A stretch of DNA of 29,886 nucleotides from a virus, in the IMG/VR virus record IMGVR_UViG_3300025674_000249, positions 1 through 29,886 of that record. The stretch is one strand, 5' to 3'. The position numbers and the translations under genes were made by a program. The notes under the pieces are model-generated. The model was not told where the DNA came from, made no database searches, and worked only from the letters and a program-made list of their open reading frames with translations. Shown here piece after piece: positions 8,701-16,052 of the stretch (within the stretch, counting starts at the first letter, position 1; each line of letters starts with the position of its first letter).

Positions 8701-11430
8701 TAATTTAGTAATAGCTTCTTGTTTTATTCTTTCATATCTAGCTTTTTGTTTTTCATTACCAGAACTTAACAAAACAAATTCATTGCCAAAAGCATCTTCA
8801 TCTCTCCAAAGATCTCTAGCATACTGTATATTATCAAACTCTTGTTTAAGAGCTTTTAATTCATTTTGTTTTTCTTGTTGATTTTTTATAGTTTTATCAT
8901 TAACTATAGCAGAAGCTTGTGATCTTATTTCTTCTTGTCTTCTAGTAGCATCAGTGTACATGTTAAAAGCTTTAGGTGAAAGCTTATTGTTAACATTGTA
9001 ATCTACTTTATTAATGTTGTTTTCAATTTGTTTATCTAAACTTATTATTTGATCTTTATAAGATCTTCCAATCGCAGTACGACCATCTACCTTATCTAGC
9101 TTAGCTTTAAGAACGTTTCTTTGATCCGCTAAATCTCTAGTCTCTTTCCATTTTTTATGATCAGAAAACGCTGTTAAAGTGTGCCCATATACTAAAGGTC
9201 CACCTCCTAAAAACACACTAAACATACCAGAAGTAAACGCAGTATGGCCTGTATTTGTTAGTATAGGTCTACCATCTAAAGCGTTTTGTCCCCAGGTAGT
9301 ACCTACTTCTCCAGCCATATCTATAGCTGGTTCATATATTACATTTTTTCTAAGTGTACCATTAGTCCAAGCATTTTTAAAACCATCTTTCCAGTTTAAT
9401 AATCCTCTAGTACTAGCTGTACCTATTGAGTTTACACTGTTTCTTAATATTTTAGCAGTAGGTAAAGTACCTAATGTGCCGTCAAGTACACCGTATCCTG
9501 TACTTACAAACCACTTTTCTATACCAGAAGGATTATAATTAGGATCAGTAGCTTCTGTTACATCAAACTCTGCAAGTCTTTCACCAGCACTATATGTACC
9601 AATAGTAAGAGCAGGTAAAACTGCAGAGCCAGTACCACCAGTAGCTACCATAGCAGCTAGTATAGGTAGTTGTGTACCTACTTCTTGATTGACAAATCTA
9701 CCAAACCTATTGAAATCAAATTCTCCGTTTTTATCTTTGAAACTGCCAAATGAAACATCTTTAGCTAATACTTTTCTGCGCTCTTGATCTTTTTTAAATC
9801 TTTCTACTTGCCAATCAGTCAAGTCTTTCTGTAACATATCTCCGGCTAAACCTGTTAGTCCGCCTTGTAGTTGCATAACCTCACTAGCTGCTCTTCCTCC
9901 ATAATACACAATACCTGAACCAATAGATTCTAAACCTTTTACAAAATTATAAGTAAACTTATTTACATTACTATAATCTCTACCATATAAATCCATTTTA
10001 GTATTTAAGTCTGTAACTTCTTCTGTTAATGTATTTATTTCTTTATCTCTTTTCTGTAAAACAACTAACTTATTGTTTACGTTTGACTGAGCTTCTATGT
10101 AGTCGTTGTATAATTTTTCACCTATTATTTTGCCATTATTAAGCTTAATAGTTTTTTCTCCTTCTTCAGGAATAAACTCTTGTGTTGGATCTGATAAAAT
10201 TTCATTTACATAATTAACTAGCATTAAGTCTGGATTTTTACTTTCATTTAAAAAGTTGTTCATTTCCATTTCTTGTACAGCTAGTAATTCACCAGTCTTT
10301 TTTACTTTCTTATCTTTACTTTTTGCACCATATACATTTAACTTAGCTACTTCAGATGATGATAGTTCTTCTAAATAATCCTGCAAGTTACTGTCTTGCA
10401 TTTTATATGTCATATCAGCACCTATTATTTGTTTAGCTTTATTTTGTATTTGTTCTTTTGTAGGTGCAGGGAGTTGATCGCTTGGTGATCGTTGAGAGTT
10501 TAAGTAAGCTGTTTCTTTGTTTAAAATATCTTCTGCTTGAGCTAATTCATTTTCATATGGTTGAATAGTTTTTTCTACTCTTCTACTGCCACTTATAGCA
10601 GTACCAGTTCCACTATCTATTAATCCAGTTGAAACAGTTTCCATTTTTGTATACGGCTTAAACAACTCTTCATTAGGCTTTTTAGTTATGCTTTGTATTT
10701 CAGACTGTTGATAACCTGAAAGACTAATAGCTTCATCAGCTTCTTTAGCTAGCTTAGAAGTTACTTCATCTGGTTTATATTCTTTCGTTCCACCGTGTTT
10801 GTTGACAAAGCCTCTAATATCTGACTTAAAACTTTTACTTTTAGGATCTAATTCTATTTTGTCTCCTGTTTTATCATCTGTAAAAGATAAGTTAAACTGT
10901 GGCAGTGGTTGTGGACCATCAGGTCCATAATCATATTCATAAGTAGTATAGTCTTTAGCAGTAAAACCTGGATAAGCTTCATTAAGCATTACAGCCATTT
11001 TATCTTTACTAGCATTAGAAAACTGTACATCATCTACATTATCCATCCAAGTATGAGCATCATCTAACTTTATAGCTTCTTCAGTTGTCTCTTTCATTTT
11101 AGCTTCACGAACTATTTGAGACATACTTTTATTTACTTTAGGCTTTTCATTTGCTATACGATTATCTAAATCAGCTAGTCGCGTGTTATCTCTTTGAGTT
11201 TGAATTTTAGTTTCTTCATCTTGAGCATTGTCAACTGCGTCTTTAGTTTCTTCTCCAGAGAATATAGGTGCTTCTTGCTTTTTAGCAGGTGGATCTGTAG
11301 TAATGCCTTTATCTTCCATGTATGTTTGAGCGTCAGGGTAACCAAAATGTTTTGACGCTTCTTCTACTTGACTATAAGTGGCTTCTACTACTTCACCTTT
11401 TGAATTAGTGTAGTAATAAATATCATTCAT
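2707..11430 (-). CDS. Giant multidomain virion protein, probably ejected into the host (2907 aa)
   Basis: Last gene of the virion operon, in the position of the largest podoviral ejection protein. Visible regions in order: a polar N-terminus; Gly/Ala-rich hydrophobic segments at about 500-525, 583-612 and 732-753; coiled-coil-like stretches at about 770-870; a zinc-metallopeptidase-like HEPGH at 1030-1034 with Glu-rich EEVVVEFLEE about 65 residues later; a basic linker near 1210-1230; a conserved-looking block with YEHGIPAV near 1917; a HAD-phosphatase-like domain starting at DFDDT (2072-2076), with VLTAR as second motif and FADD as the acidic motif; and a C-terminal part with hydrophobic segments at about 2490-2525, 2705-2728 and 2742-2770. 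I recall the HAD and C-terminal blocks from marine phage virion proteins. Its start overlaps the upstream stop (ATGAATGA). Peptidase and phosphatase activity are inferred from motifs only. I found no RNA polymerase motif. Confidence 0.85.
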   Translation of the reverse strand: MNDIYYYTNSKGEVVEATYSQVEEASKHFGYPDAQTYMEDKGITTDPPAKKQEAPIFSGEETKDAVDNAQDEETKIQTQRDNTRLADLDNRIANEKPKVNKSMSQIVREAKMKETTEEAIKLDDAHTWMDNVDDVQFSNASKDKMAVMLNEAYPGFTAKDYTTYEYDYGPDGPQPLPQFNLSFTDDKTGDKIELDPKSKSFKSDIRGFVNKHGGTKEYKPDEVTSKLAKEADEAISLSGYQQSEIQSITKKPNEELFKPYTKMETVSTGLIDSGTGTAISGSRRVEKTIQPYENELAQAEDILNKETAYLNSQRSPSDQLPAPTKEQIQNKAKQIIGADMTYKMQDSNLQDYLEELSSSEVAKLNVYGAKSKDKKVKKTGELLAVQEMEMNNFLNESKNPDLMLVNYVNEILSDPTQEFIPEEGEKTIKLNNGKIIGEKLYNDYIEAQSNVNNKLVVLQKRDKEINTLTEEVTDLNTKMDLYGRDYSNVNKFTYNFVKGLESIGSGIVYYGGRAASEVMQLQGGLTGLAGDMLQKDLTDWQVERFKKDQERRKVLAKDVSFGSFKDKNGEFDFNRFGRFVNQEVGTQLPILAAMVATGGTGSAVLPALTIGTYSAGERLAEFDVTEATDPNYNPSGIEKWFVSTGYGVLDGTLGTLPTAKILRNSVNSIGTASTRGLLNWKDGFKNAWTNGTLRKNVIYEPAIDMAGEVGTTWGQNALDGRPILTNTGHTAFTSGMFSVFLGGGPLVYGHTLTAFSDHKKWKETRDLADQRNVLKAKLDKVDGRTAIGRSYKDQIISLDKQIENNINKVDYNVNNKLSPKAFNMYTDATRRQEEIRSQASAIVNDKTIKNQQEKQNELKALKQEFDNIQYARDLWRDEDAFGNEFVLLSSGNEKQKARYERIKQEAITKLRVDKNKAPDFQPDNKDINAAAYDIYVREEIQDRIDQSNKASNNFKTIVLETKQDAIDEVNRLVDEEFNIAASEETTSIQDAKTIEKKINSGRLNGFQVGNTNYAIMENAVANEKTEITIHEPGHQVFQEILQSRDADFTDMAKSVLEWTKVNNPAVFKRLTTQAGVNLLTSDKLADRKRGAEEVVVEFLEEVSADRLNFDRLQDKELAAYFSYMASDMMQKNTSNNFALNLKGKNDAISFLATLATKIKRGDITERDIQEARQSPVIKAIEEKTSETAAIELATKVKQAQSPIKESVSETPEEKAKRRDRRDTNVKKLYDKAPKTKQEFKEFVQTPEGKSDLGEILVDYYPDMLAIAKGDVDKAVAGYQPLIKHIEAFNPATNTDLAGYIGTYLKAKVGTGAKRVAKSEGPKAATRIGQQREGGRAFDIADTRAEADKTVDLNLRQLADIKEGSDLYNFILDKTKKVLSTFKPKVKGLNAEILELAKQPTNSKAIAQVNKAYKSIRQQLNSDFDTEMFKEVKNTIKKPNYKSWLENNKKAILSLDINTLVAFERLSKDKIFAVAEKKDMSPSEINAALSVGRKADLVYINPTSGPTLYKRLDPSPEQISEFFLKRGRDNALAKAIAAKLGENATMQALKGEVGQDKAKVIEIFSNNNPDLNWIPLENMLQMFGKITDQGLDAKLSEEISSKLSAENYQKFVTGQDTFIKSIVDVAKNQGIPLDDAERKALIGDLFDGNYPDLKQKAAVVNYFDKILRPYAKQTAKYKAVKIDLDTYINEVLTDDTIDRYADFYGLKNGAKIFAEQAITKQRPFVKTVANIMKANYKNPLDLAAKFWHYKAMLEDGSANPGRSMTFFSETGGSHVKVFIDEFIAPVFSTTENPIVEIKNINKTGEVEFKFKDGTSEKVKSPRREAQKTTQQMVDGTISKEELDRRAKDADRAFNFVVEIYEGAKKANPTKENLFMLSAGMGANMKGPIRAAAKLRYLPVNAKYKKLTRPDGKKAFEYEHGIPAVIVNLAIADAVLNDNTKIDLKKLQDTYSVGVISVEFNDNFGRFFKSRMPFNYKIGDMPTTRWYNEFTRGGEVHELLDVVEGETIGTEETNIWNATEEAKAVNDVDLSNNVFKMSEELSNEDVINLAGTIDEALKFARDPNAPVKKIRVFDFDDTLATSNNIVIAKRGDEEIKLNAEEFAERGLELKEEGYTMDFSDFNRVTDGGRGPLFKVAQAIKDARGNEDLFVLTARAPESQQAIYDFLKAEGLEFKKKNIIGLGNSTGAAKAKWIVEQAAKGYNDFYFADDAYQNVKAVRDALSVIDVKSKVQQAKFKFSENVDEDFNKIIENNFGIGRQKEYSAAKAKTIGASKGKGKFWIPYSAEDFQGLIYKLLGKGKEGDTQMAWFKEHLLQPYTRAMNSLAAARVNLLDDFRALKKALNIPKDLQQTNESGFSNEQAVRVSVWSKLGYEIDGLSKADQKELNDIVENNKNLKLFRDELITLTKGSEYAKPGESWLAGTVTTDLIDTLNTSVRSRLLKEQGWTDNVDLIFSDKNLNKLEAIYGPRYVEALRNSIMRMKQGKNRLFSGNRLSNRMLDYINNATGVVMFLNARSAILQTISAINFINWSFNNPYNAGKAFANQPQYWKDFKTLMNSDYLKDRRNGLRINISESEIANAAKTGKNKAKSAISYILSKGYAPTQIADSFAIASGGATWYRNKVKDLMKRNTNMSLKQAEAEALVEWRDVAEQSQQSSDPSKISSQQASDAGRLILAFQNTPMQYARLQKRAFQDLINRRGDAKSNVSKIIYYAVVQNLIFNALQQAIFALGADDEEEKKDKKYFDIAGGMIDSTIRGLGIGGVAIATVKNFLLDIYERSKRKRPEYTDSVWKLLQFSPPISSKISRLRQAAWQLDSKKRRKQIMEMGPFDIDNPAYEASAKVISAVTNVPLDRVLSKYNNLEAAMSEEAEWWQTVAMIAGWPEWQIMPKDNKKSVSEKPKIKTKSSIGFAP

Positions 11431-13111
11431 TTATAAGTGGATTATTCTGTTGAGGTAAACCTTCAAAGTATTGTACTGTAATGTCATCAATATTTAAACC
11501 GTGATTTAATATTCTTTGTATTTCTTTTTCATTTCCAACAGCACCTTCTATATCTGATGTTTTAGCTATTCTAACTGGCTTATATTGTAACTGTTTTATA
11601 CCTTCTATAACTGTTTGTGTTCTCTCCATTTTGTATATAGAGTTAGGTGATAATTGATCTGTTTGACCTACACTTTGTAACATTCTGTCAGCATCTGTGC
11701 TACTAACATAAGAAACATCTGATAAAGATTCTAAGTGAGCATTTTCGTTTAATTGATTTACTACCGCAGGAAGTAATGAAGCAGCGTCTTTATATTTCTC
11801 AGCGTCAAGTTGAGCATCTTCTTTATTTTGATTATAAGCATCTTCATGTACTTTAAATTTAGCAATATCTTCAGGGCTATAACCTTCTTTAGTTTTAGTT
11901 TCTTTAACTTGCTCAGTAGTTTGAGTTGATACTATTTGATTACTTTGTGGCGCCATTGTTTCTGCAAAGTAGTTGGCTAATCCTTGTCTAGCTGCATCTT
12001 TCATATTTTCAACAAACAAGTCTCTATCTTCTTGAGTGATTTTATTATCACCTGTTAAATCACCGTATTGCTTCATAAACATGTCATCAGATATGTTTTT
12101 AATCTGCTTAACAGTATTCCAAGCAATATCTCCTTCTTCAAGATATTCTCCTTTGTTGTTTCTTATGTAGCCTCCTTTATACAACTGATCCCAAGTTTTA
12201 TCAAAGCCTTGTCCATTTATTTGAGTATCAAGTCTATTAGCATACTTATTTAACAAATCATTTTTTACTTCTACTGGGTTATATATTTTTTCTTTAGTAT
12301 AAATCCACTTACCATCTTTTAAATATTTATTTTCTTTAGTTTGTTCTTGAAATAAATTACTTAAACCAATAGCTGGGTTTTTATCATTCCATATTTTACC
12401 TAACTTGTTTTGCAGTAAATCGTCTTGTTTTATCTGAGTAAACCAAGCTTGACCAGATTCATGTGCTTGCACATCTCCAGTTAAGTTTCTTTCACTAAAG
12501 CTCGCATCTTCAGCTCCAGCTATATAATTTTCGTAATCTTCACCTTTATAAAATCCTTTTAAATTTATATTACCGTTAGTATCGTCTTCTAGTAAAAAAT
12601 TAGTAAACTTTGAATTAGTTAAATCACTTTGAAAACCTAATTTATCTATATCGTTACCTCTAGTAAAAGCGCCTAATGATGTGTCTTGATCTGCAGCTGC
12701 TTGATTTTCTGTTATAGCTACGCTAGCAGCATTACCTAATGTCATCCAAGCACCTATAGATTTTAAATTTCTTTTATCTTTCATAACTTGAGCATTATAT
12801 GCGGCTCTAGCTTGAGGACTTCCTTCAGCACCAAAAGCTTGTCTATACATTTCCTCTTGCTGCGTAGAAGCTTTTCTTACATATTCTTCTGCAGCTGTAT
12901 TAAAAGCTTGATTACTAGATTTAGGTTGCTCATTGAAATAATTTAAAAAATCTACATTACGCGCATTAGCATCTTTTACTATTTGCGCTTCTCTTTTATT
13001 TTTTTCTCTTTGAATAGCAGCAAGCTTAGTTCCCATATCTTTTATAGCTTGAGCTCTCCTATTGTTTCTAGCTGCAGCTAACCCTGCGATGTTTGGTATT
13101 TGATATGCCAT
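11423..13111 (-). CDS. Probable internal/ejected virion protein with EF-hand-like motif (562 aa)
   Basis: Sits between the 236- and 2907-residue genes, where the middle of three ejection proteins is expected in T7-like order. It is hydrophilic and helix-rich: the first 60 residues are Ala/Arg/Lys-rich, and long Gln/Glu/Lys stretches follow. Near residues 350-361 is DLTGDNKITQED, with the D-x-T-x-D-x-x-I-x-x-x-D pattern of an EF-hand or dockerin calcium loop. Only one copy is seen, so it is not a full dockerin. The stop overlaps the next ATG by eight bases. The leader before its start is A/T-rich without Shine-Dalgarno. Role is inferred from position; no enzymatic domain is recognised. Confidence 0.7.
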   Translation of the reverse strand: MAYQIPNIAGLAAARNNRRAQAIKDMGTKLAAIQREKNKREAQIVKDANARNVDFLNYFNEQPKSSNQAFNTAAEEYVRKASTQQEEMYRQAFGAEGSPQARAAYNAQVMKDKRNLKSIGAWMTLGNAASVAITENQAAADQDTSLGAFTRGNDIDKLGFQSDLTNSKFTNFLLEDDTNGNINLKGFYKGEDYENYIAGAEDASFSERNLTGDVQAHESGQAWFTQIKQDDLLQNKLGKIWNDKNPAIGLSNLFQEQTKENKYLKDGKWIYTKEKIYNPVEVKNDLLNKYANRLDTQINGQGFDKTWDQLYKGGYIRNNKGEYLEEGDIAWNTVKQIKNISDDMFMKQYGDLTGDNKITQEDRDLFVENMKDAARQGLANYFAETMAPQSNQIVSTQTTEQVKETKTKEGYSPEDIAKFKVHEDAYNQNKEDAQLDAEKYKDAASLLPAVVNQLNENAHLESLSDVSYVSSTDADRMLQSVGQTDQLSPNSIYKMERTQTVIEGIKQLQYKPVRIAKTSDIEGAVGNEKEIQRILNHGLNIDDITVQYFEGLPQQNNPLINE

Positions 13112-13124
13112 ATTTTAATTTTTA

Positions 13125-13835
13125 TTATAATAAACCTGCTTCAGCGGCTTGTCCAACCGCGCCACCTACATTTTCTACAGTTCCTACTAAAGCGTCTTGA
13201 GCAGCTAAACCGTATTGTAATTCTAAGTTTTGCTGAAACTGTTGATCTTCTCTTATAATACCCATATCAACCATGTCTCTTCTTTCTTGCCTATCAAAAG
13301 CAGCAGCTTCTTCAGCTTCAGCTTGAAGTTGCAAATTAAGTCTTTGTTGTTGAGCTTGCTGAGCTCCTTGAGCAGCTAGCTTTTGATTAGCAGCTTCTTG
13401 CTGTTGTATACTATTAGATATACCTTTTTTACTAGCTAATGCAGCTCTTGCTAATGCAGTAGCACCACCAGCGCTAGCTCCAGTAGCCGCCATAGTATCT
13501 AATGACTGTGCTAAAGCTAAATCCGCTTGTTCAGCTTCAAACTCTGCGGCGCCTGTAGCAACACTTAAATTAGCAAATGGGTTATTTACTTGAGCTGCCA
13601 ATGCTCTAATATCATCTGAATTATCAATAATTTCTTGTCTATTATCTTGAAAAGCTTTTAATTCTGCTTCTTTTTGCGCAGCTGCTTCTGCAGCTTTTTT
13701 CTCTTTATTTTTACTAATACCAAAATCTATAGCGCCAGCTATTAAGGCAGTAGCGCCTGCAGTAATAGCAACAGCACCAACAGTAGCCTCATAATAAACA
13801 GGTCCAGTATGAGTAAATAATTCTAATAATAACAT
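13125..13835 (-). CDS. Small Ala/Gln-rich internal virion protein, T7 gp14-like (236 aa)
   Basis: After a short start (MLLLELFTHTGP) comes a hydrophobic Ala/Gly segment at about residues 18-42 (VGAVAITAGATALIAGAI), then a long Ala/Gln/Glu-rich helical region to about residue 215 and a Gly/Ala tail. This layout, an N-terminal membrane-inserting segment followed by helices, is what I associate with the smallest podoviral ejection protein, proposed in T7 to reach the outer membrane. The start lies one base after the preceding stop, so translation is likely coupled. A later Met is not available near the hydrophobic segment, so the given start is reasonable. Function is by analogy in order, size and composition, not by detected homology. 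Confidence 0.65.
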   Translation of the reverse strand: MLLLELFTHTGPVYYEATVGAVAITAGATALIAGAIDFGISKNKEKKAAEAAAQKEAELKAFQDNRQEIIDNSDDIRALAAQVNNPFANLSVATGAAEFEAEQADLALAQSLDTMAATGASAGGATALARAALASKKGISNSIQQQEAANQKLAAQGAQQAQQQRLNLQLQAEAEEAAAFDRQERRDMVDMGIIREDQQFQQNLELQYGLAAQDALVGTVENVGGAVGQAAEAGLL

Positions 13836-13836
13836 G

Positions 13837-14322
13837 TTAATTTATTTTAAGTTTTGGATGGTTATAATCTTTTGAAGTTATATCATGTAATATTTCTTCT
13901 ACATTTGTTTTTTCTGTAGGATGCACTGTATACCACTCCATATCTTCGTGTATTAATAAAAGTCTTTGAGTTCCTGGTTTTGTCATGCCAAAATGAGGAG
14001 CTTCTACCTTTATCAAACCTTGTTCAGATAATACAGTTGCTTTACCTTTTAACACGAAAAAAGGATGCAAAACAGTGTGTATTGCACTCATGATTATTGA
14101 TCCTTTATTCATTGTAATTTTTCTTATATAAGTACCTTCTCCAAAAAAATGTTCTAAATTATTGCCGTTATATGTATCTATGCTATCATTTTCAGCGTAA
14201 GTTTTCCTAACAGCAGCGTCTGGCAGCTGAGCCATCTTAGCAGTAAGATCTGTCATTTGATTTCTAAAATCTTGTTTACTAAGATTACTCATCTGAACCA
14301 TAAGTTCGTTTAAATGTTTCAT
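13837..14322 (-). CDS. Cupin-fold small virion-associated protein (161 aa)
   Basis: The first 45 residues are helical and polar. Residues about 55-150 have the strand-turn pattern of a small cupin: IRKITMNKGSIIMSAIH, FFVLKGKATVLSEQG, APHFGMTKPGTQRLLLIHED and WYTVHPTEK. The Gly/Pro turns (VLKGKA, KPGTQR) and repeated His (IHTVLHP, HED, VHPT) are typical, but the full metal-binding GxxxxxHxH motif is incomplete. I recall cupin proteins of this type among the tail genes of other phages, role unknown. The gene lies between the tail and ejection genes, so a tail-fitting or assembly role is plausible. Its start directly follows two ATTAT repeats. Confidence 0.7.
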   Translation of the reverse strand: MKHLNELMVQMSNLSKQDFRNQMTDLTAKMAQLPDAAVRKTYAENDSIDTYNGNNLEHFFGEGTYIRKITMNKGSIIMSAIHTVLHPFFVLKGKATVLSEQGLIKVEAPHFGMTKPGTQRLLLIHEDMEWYTVHPTEKTNVEEILHDITSKDYNHPKLKIN

Positions 14323-14332
14323 ATAATATAAT
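14323..14332. repeat. Two pentanucleotide repeats before the cupin gene start
   Basis: On the coding strand the spacer after the preceding stop region reads (ATTAT)2 directly followed by ATG. It is the shortest of the three ATTAT leaders. Two copies could arise by chance in AT-rich DNA; only the similarity with the two longer leaders and the same placement make it notable. Confidence 0.55.
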
Positions 14333-16041
14333 TAAAATCCATTGGAATTAACATAATCTGATCTAGTAGACCAAAGTTGTTTAGTTCCACCTAATTGTGT
14401 AGTGTTATCTGTTTTAAACTTAACAGTAGCTACAAAGCCTCTTATACCTGTTATTTGATTACCAAATGATACTTCGTTTGGCATAGCTGTAGAGTTAGAA
14501 ACTATATTAGCTACATAAATATTTTCCTTCCTATTAAAGCCAGCATTTAAAGTTTGACCAGTAATAGGATCTACATATTTTCCTTCTTCATAACTTTTGA
14601 CAGATAGAGTTTGATCTTGATTTTCTACATATGTACCAGCCGGCAATTGATTAACTCCCGTAAAGTCAGAAACAAAAGACTCTACTTCCCAACCACTACT
14701 ACCTTCATATCCCACAGTTTTAAAGTTTTTTACTAAACTTGGCTGTACATTAAATACACAAGTTATTGTAGAAGGACTAGCTGTTCCGTAAAATGTGTTT
14801 CTAGTATTAACTACCTCTGAATAGTGTTTAAATAAACCTACTTCTTGAGTAGTAAAATAATTATTTTTTACAGAGAAAATTGTTTCTGGTTTATAAGTAT
14901 AAAAACTTACCCACCCATTTACCTTATCATCAAATGCTAGTGTTTGAAAATTTTCTGTTTTAGATTTTAATAATGGAGATTCTTGCAAGGACACAATATA
15001 ATTTCTATTATGAACATCCCAGCCTCCTTTTACTTTGCCATTTTCAGAATATTCAAACTTAACTTTAACACTAAGATCTGTAACAAAAGGTAGTGAATAA
15101 AATATTTTTACAGCACTTGGAGTAGAAGCATCGATTTGAGTTATATAACCTGGGTTACTTGGAATTGTCATACCTGTTGAAGGTATTGGCGTTACTCCAG
15201 TAAGATTTAAAGTTAAAGTCATGTCTCCAATATTACCACCACTTGACACTGTAAAATTTCCTGTAGCTGGGATGCTGTATGCTGTGTTAGTATCTTTTAC
15301 TTTAGCTAACTCATCTCTAAAATAATCTTCCATACCATAAGCACTAATCTCAGTAAGACCATCATTAGATAATCTCAATATAGCATTTCTGTTTCTATCA
15401 GAAAAATATTTTCTATAACCATAAGTTGCTAAAGACTCTGGATTTTTACTAATACCATAAACTCCTTTGTAAGGTACAAACTGACCTATAACGGCGGCAC
15501 CTGACTGAGTTTGAGTACCACTTTCCGTGGTATATATAGTGTCTTTATCTATTAACGCTCTACTAATTTTGTTTTCCTGAAACACAACCATGTTAGTATC
15601 TTCGGCTAAAGTGCGCTGTATAGTTCCATTCTCAGGATCTAAGGACTTAGTAATGTCTGTACCAGTAGAAAACACATTTGTGTTATTAATACCTGTTCTA
15701 GAGTTGTATATACCAGAATAAATTAATGTATTAAACCTATGTTGTTGTAGCGGAAATGGATCATCTAAAAAAGCTCTAACACCTTTATCTATACTAACAG
15801 CATTAAAATCACCTCTTATTCTAGATTCTTCTATGTAAAAATTAGAATAAAATCCTTCTATTCTATCTTGATTTGTTCCACTCGATCCAATGGTAAGATC
15901 AATACCGCCAGGCCAGCATATTCCAGGGCCTAATGCCATATGTCTATTAGGATTAGAGTTTGTCCTACCATTCAATGATTGACTATAAGTCTGCTTAATT
16001 AAATAAGTGTTATTAAAATCTACTTCTATTACTGCTGACAT
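14332..16041 (-). CDS. Tail structural protein following the nozzle gene (569 aa)
   Basis: A beta-rich, Asn/Thr/Ser-rich protein lacking transmembrane segments. The first 290 residues hold blocks I remember from marine phage tail proteins: EESRIRGDFNAVSIDKGVRA, QQHRFNTLIYSGIYNSRTG, EDTNMVVFQENKISRALI and GISKNPESLATYGYRKYF. The remainder looks like stacked beta domains. In some phages I recall these blocks at the C-terminal end of the same protein that carries the nozzle-like start, so this may be the second half of a split tail protein. It lies 11 bases downstream of that gene in a different frame, with its own ATG and an A/T-rich leader. A host-contact role cannot be excluded. Confidence 0.7.
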   Translation of the reverse strand: MSAVIEVDFNNTYLIKQTYSQSLNGRTNSNPNRHMALGPGICWPGGIDLTIGSSGTNQDRIEGFYSNFYIEESRIRGDFNAVSIDKGVRAFLDDPFPLQQHRFNTLIYSGIYNSRTGINNTNVFSTGTDITKSLDPENGTIQRTLAEDTNMVVFQENKISRALIDKDTIYTTESGTQTQSGAAVIGQFVPYKGVYGISKNPESLATYGYRKYFSDRNRNAILRLSNDGLTEISAYGMEDYFRDELAKVKDTNTAYSIPATGNFTVSSGGNIGDMTLTLNLTGVTPIPSTGMTIPSNPGYITQIDASTPSAVKIFYSLPFVTDLSVKVKFEYSENGKVKGGWDVHNRNYIVSLQESPLLKSKTENFQTLAFDDKVNGWVSFYTYKPETIFSVKNNYFTTQEVGLFKHYSEVVNTRNTFYGTASPSTITCVFNVQPSLVKNFKTVGYEGSSGWEVESFVSDFTGVNQLPAGTYVENQDQTLSVKSYEEGKYVDPITGQTLNAGFNRKENIYVANIVSNSTAMPNEVSFGNQITGIRGFVATVKFKTDNTTQLGGTKQLWSTRSDYVNSNGF

Positions 16042-16052
16042 AATTTTTAAAT

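Noticed and set aside
4061-9538. Several + strand frames of 60-119 residues inside the giant virion gene
   Set aside because: They are antisense to a continuous 2907-codon frame, have Leu/Ser-rich low-complexity products and no start-site support.
2707-11430. Virion RNA polymerase, as carried by N4-like and crAss-like phages, in the giant protein
   Set aside because: I looked for a DxDGD-like metal motif and for single-subunit polymerase motifs and saw none; the DFDDT motif fits a HAD phosphatase with its later motifs.
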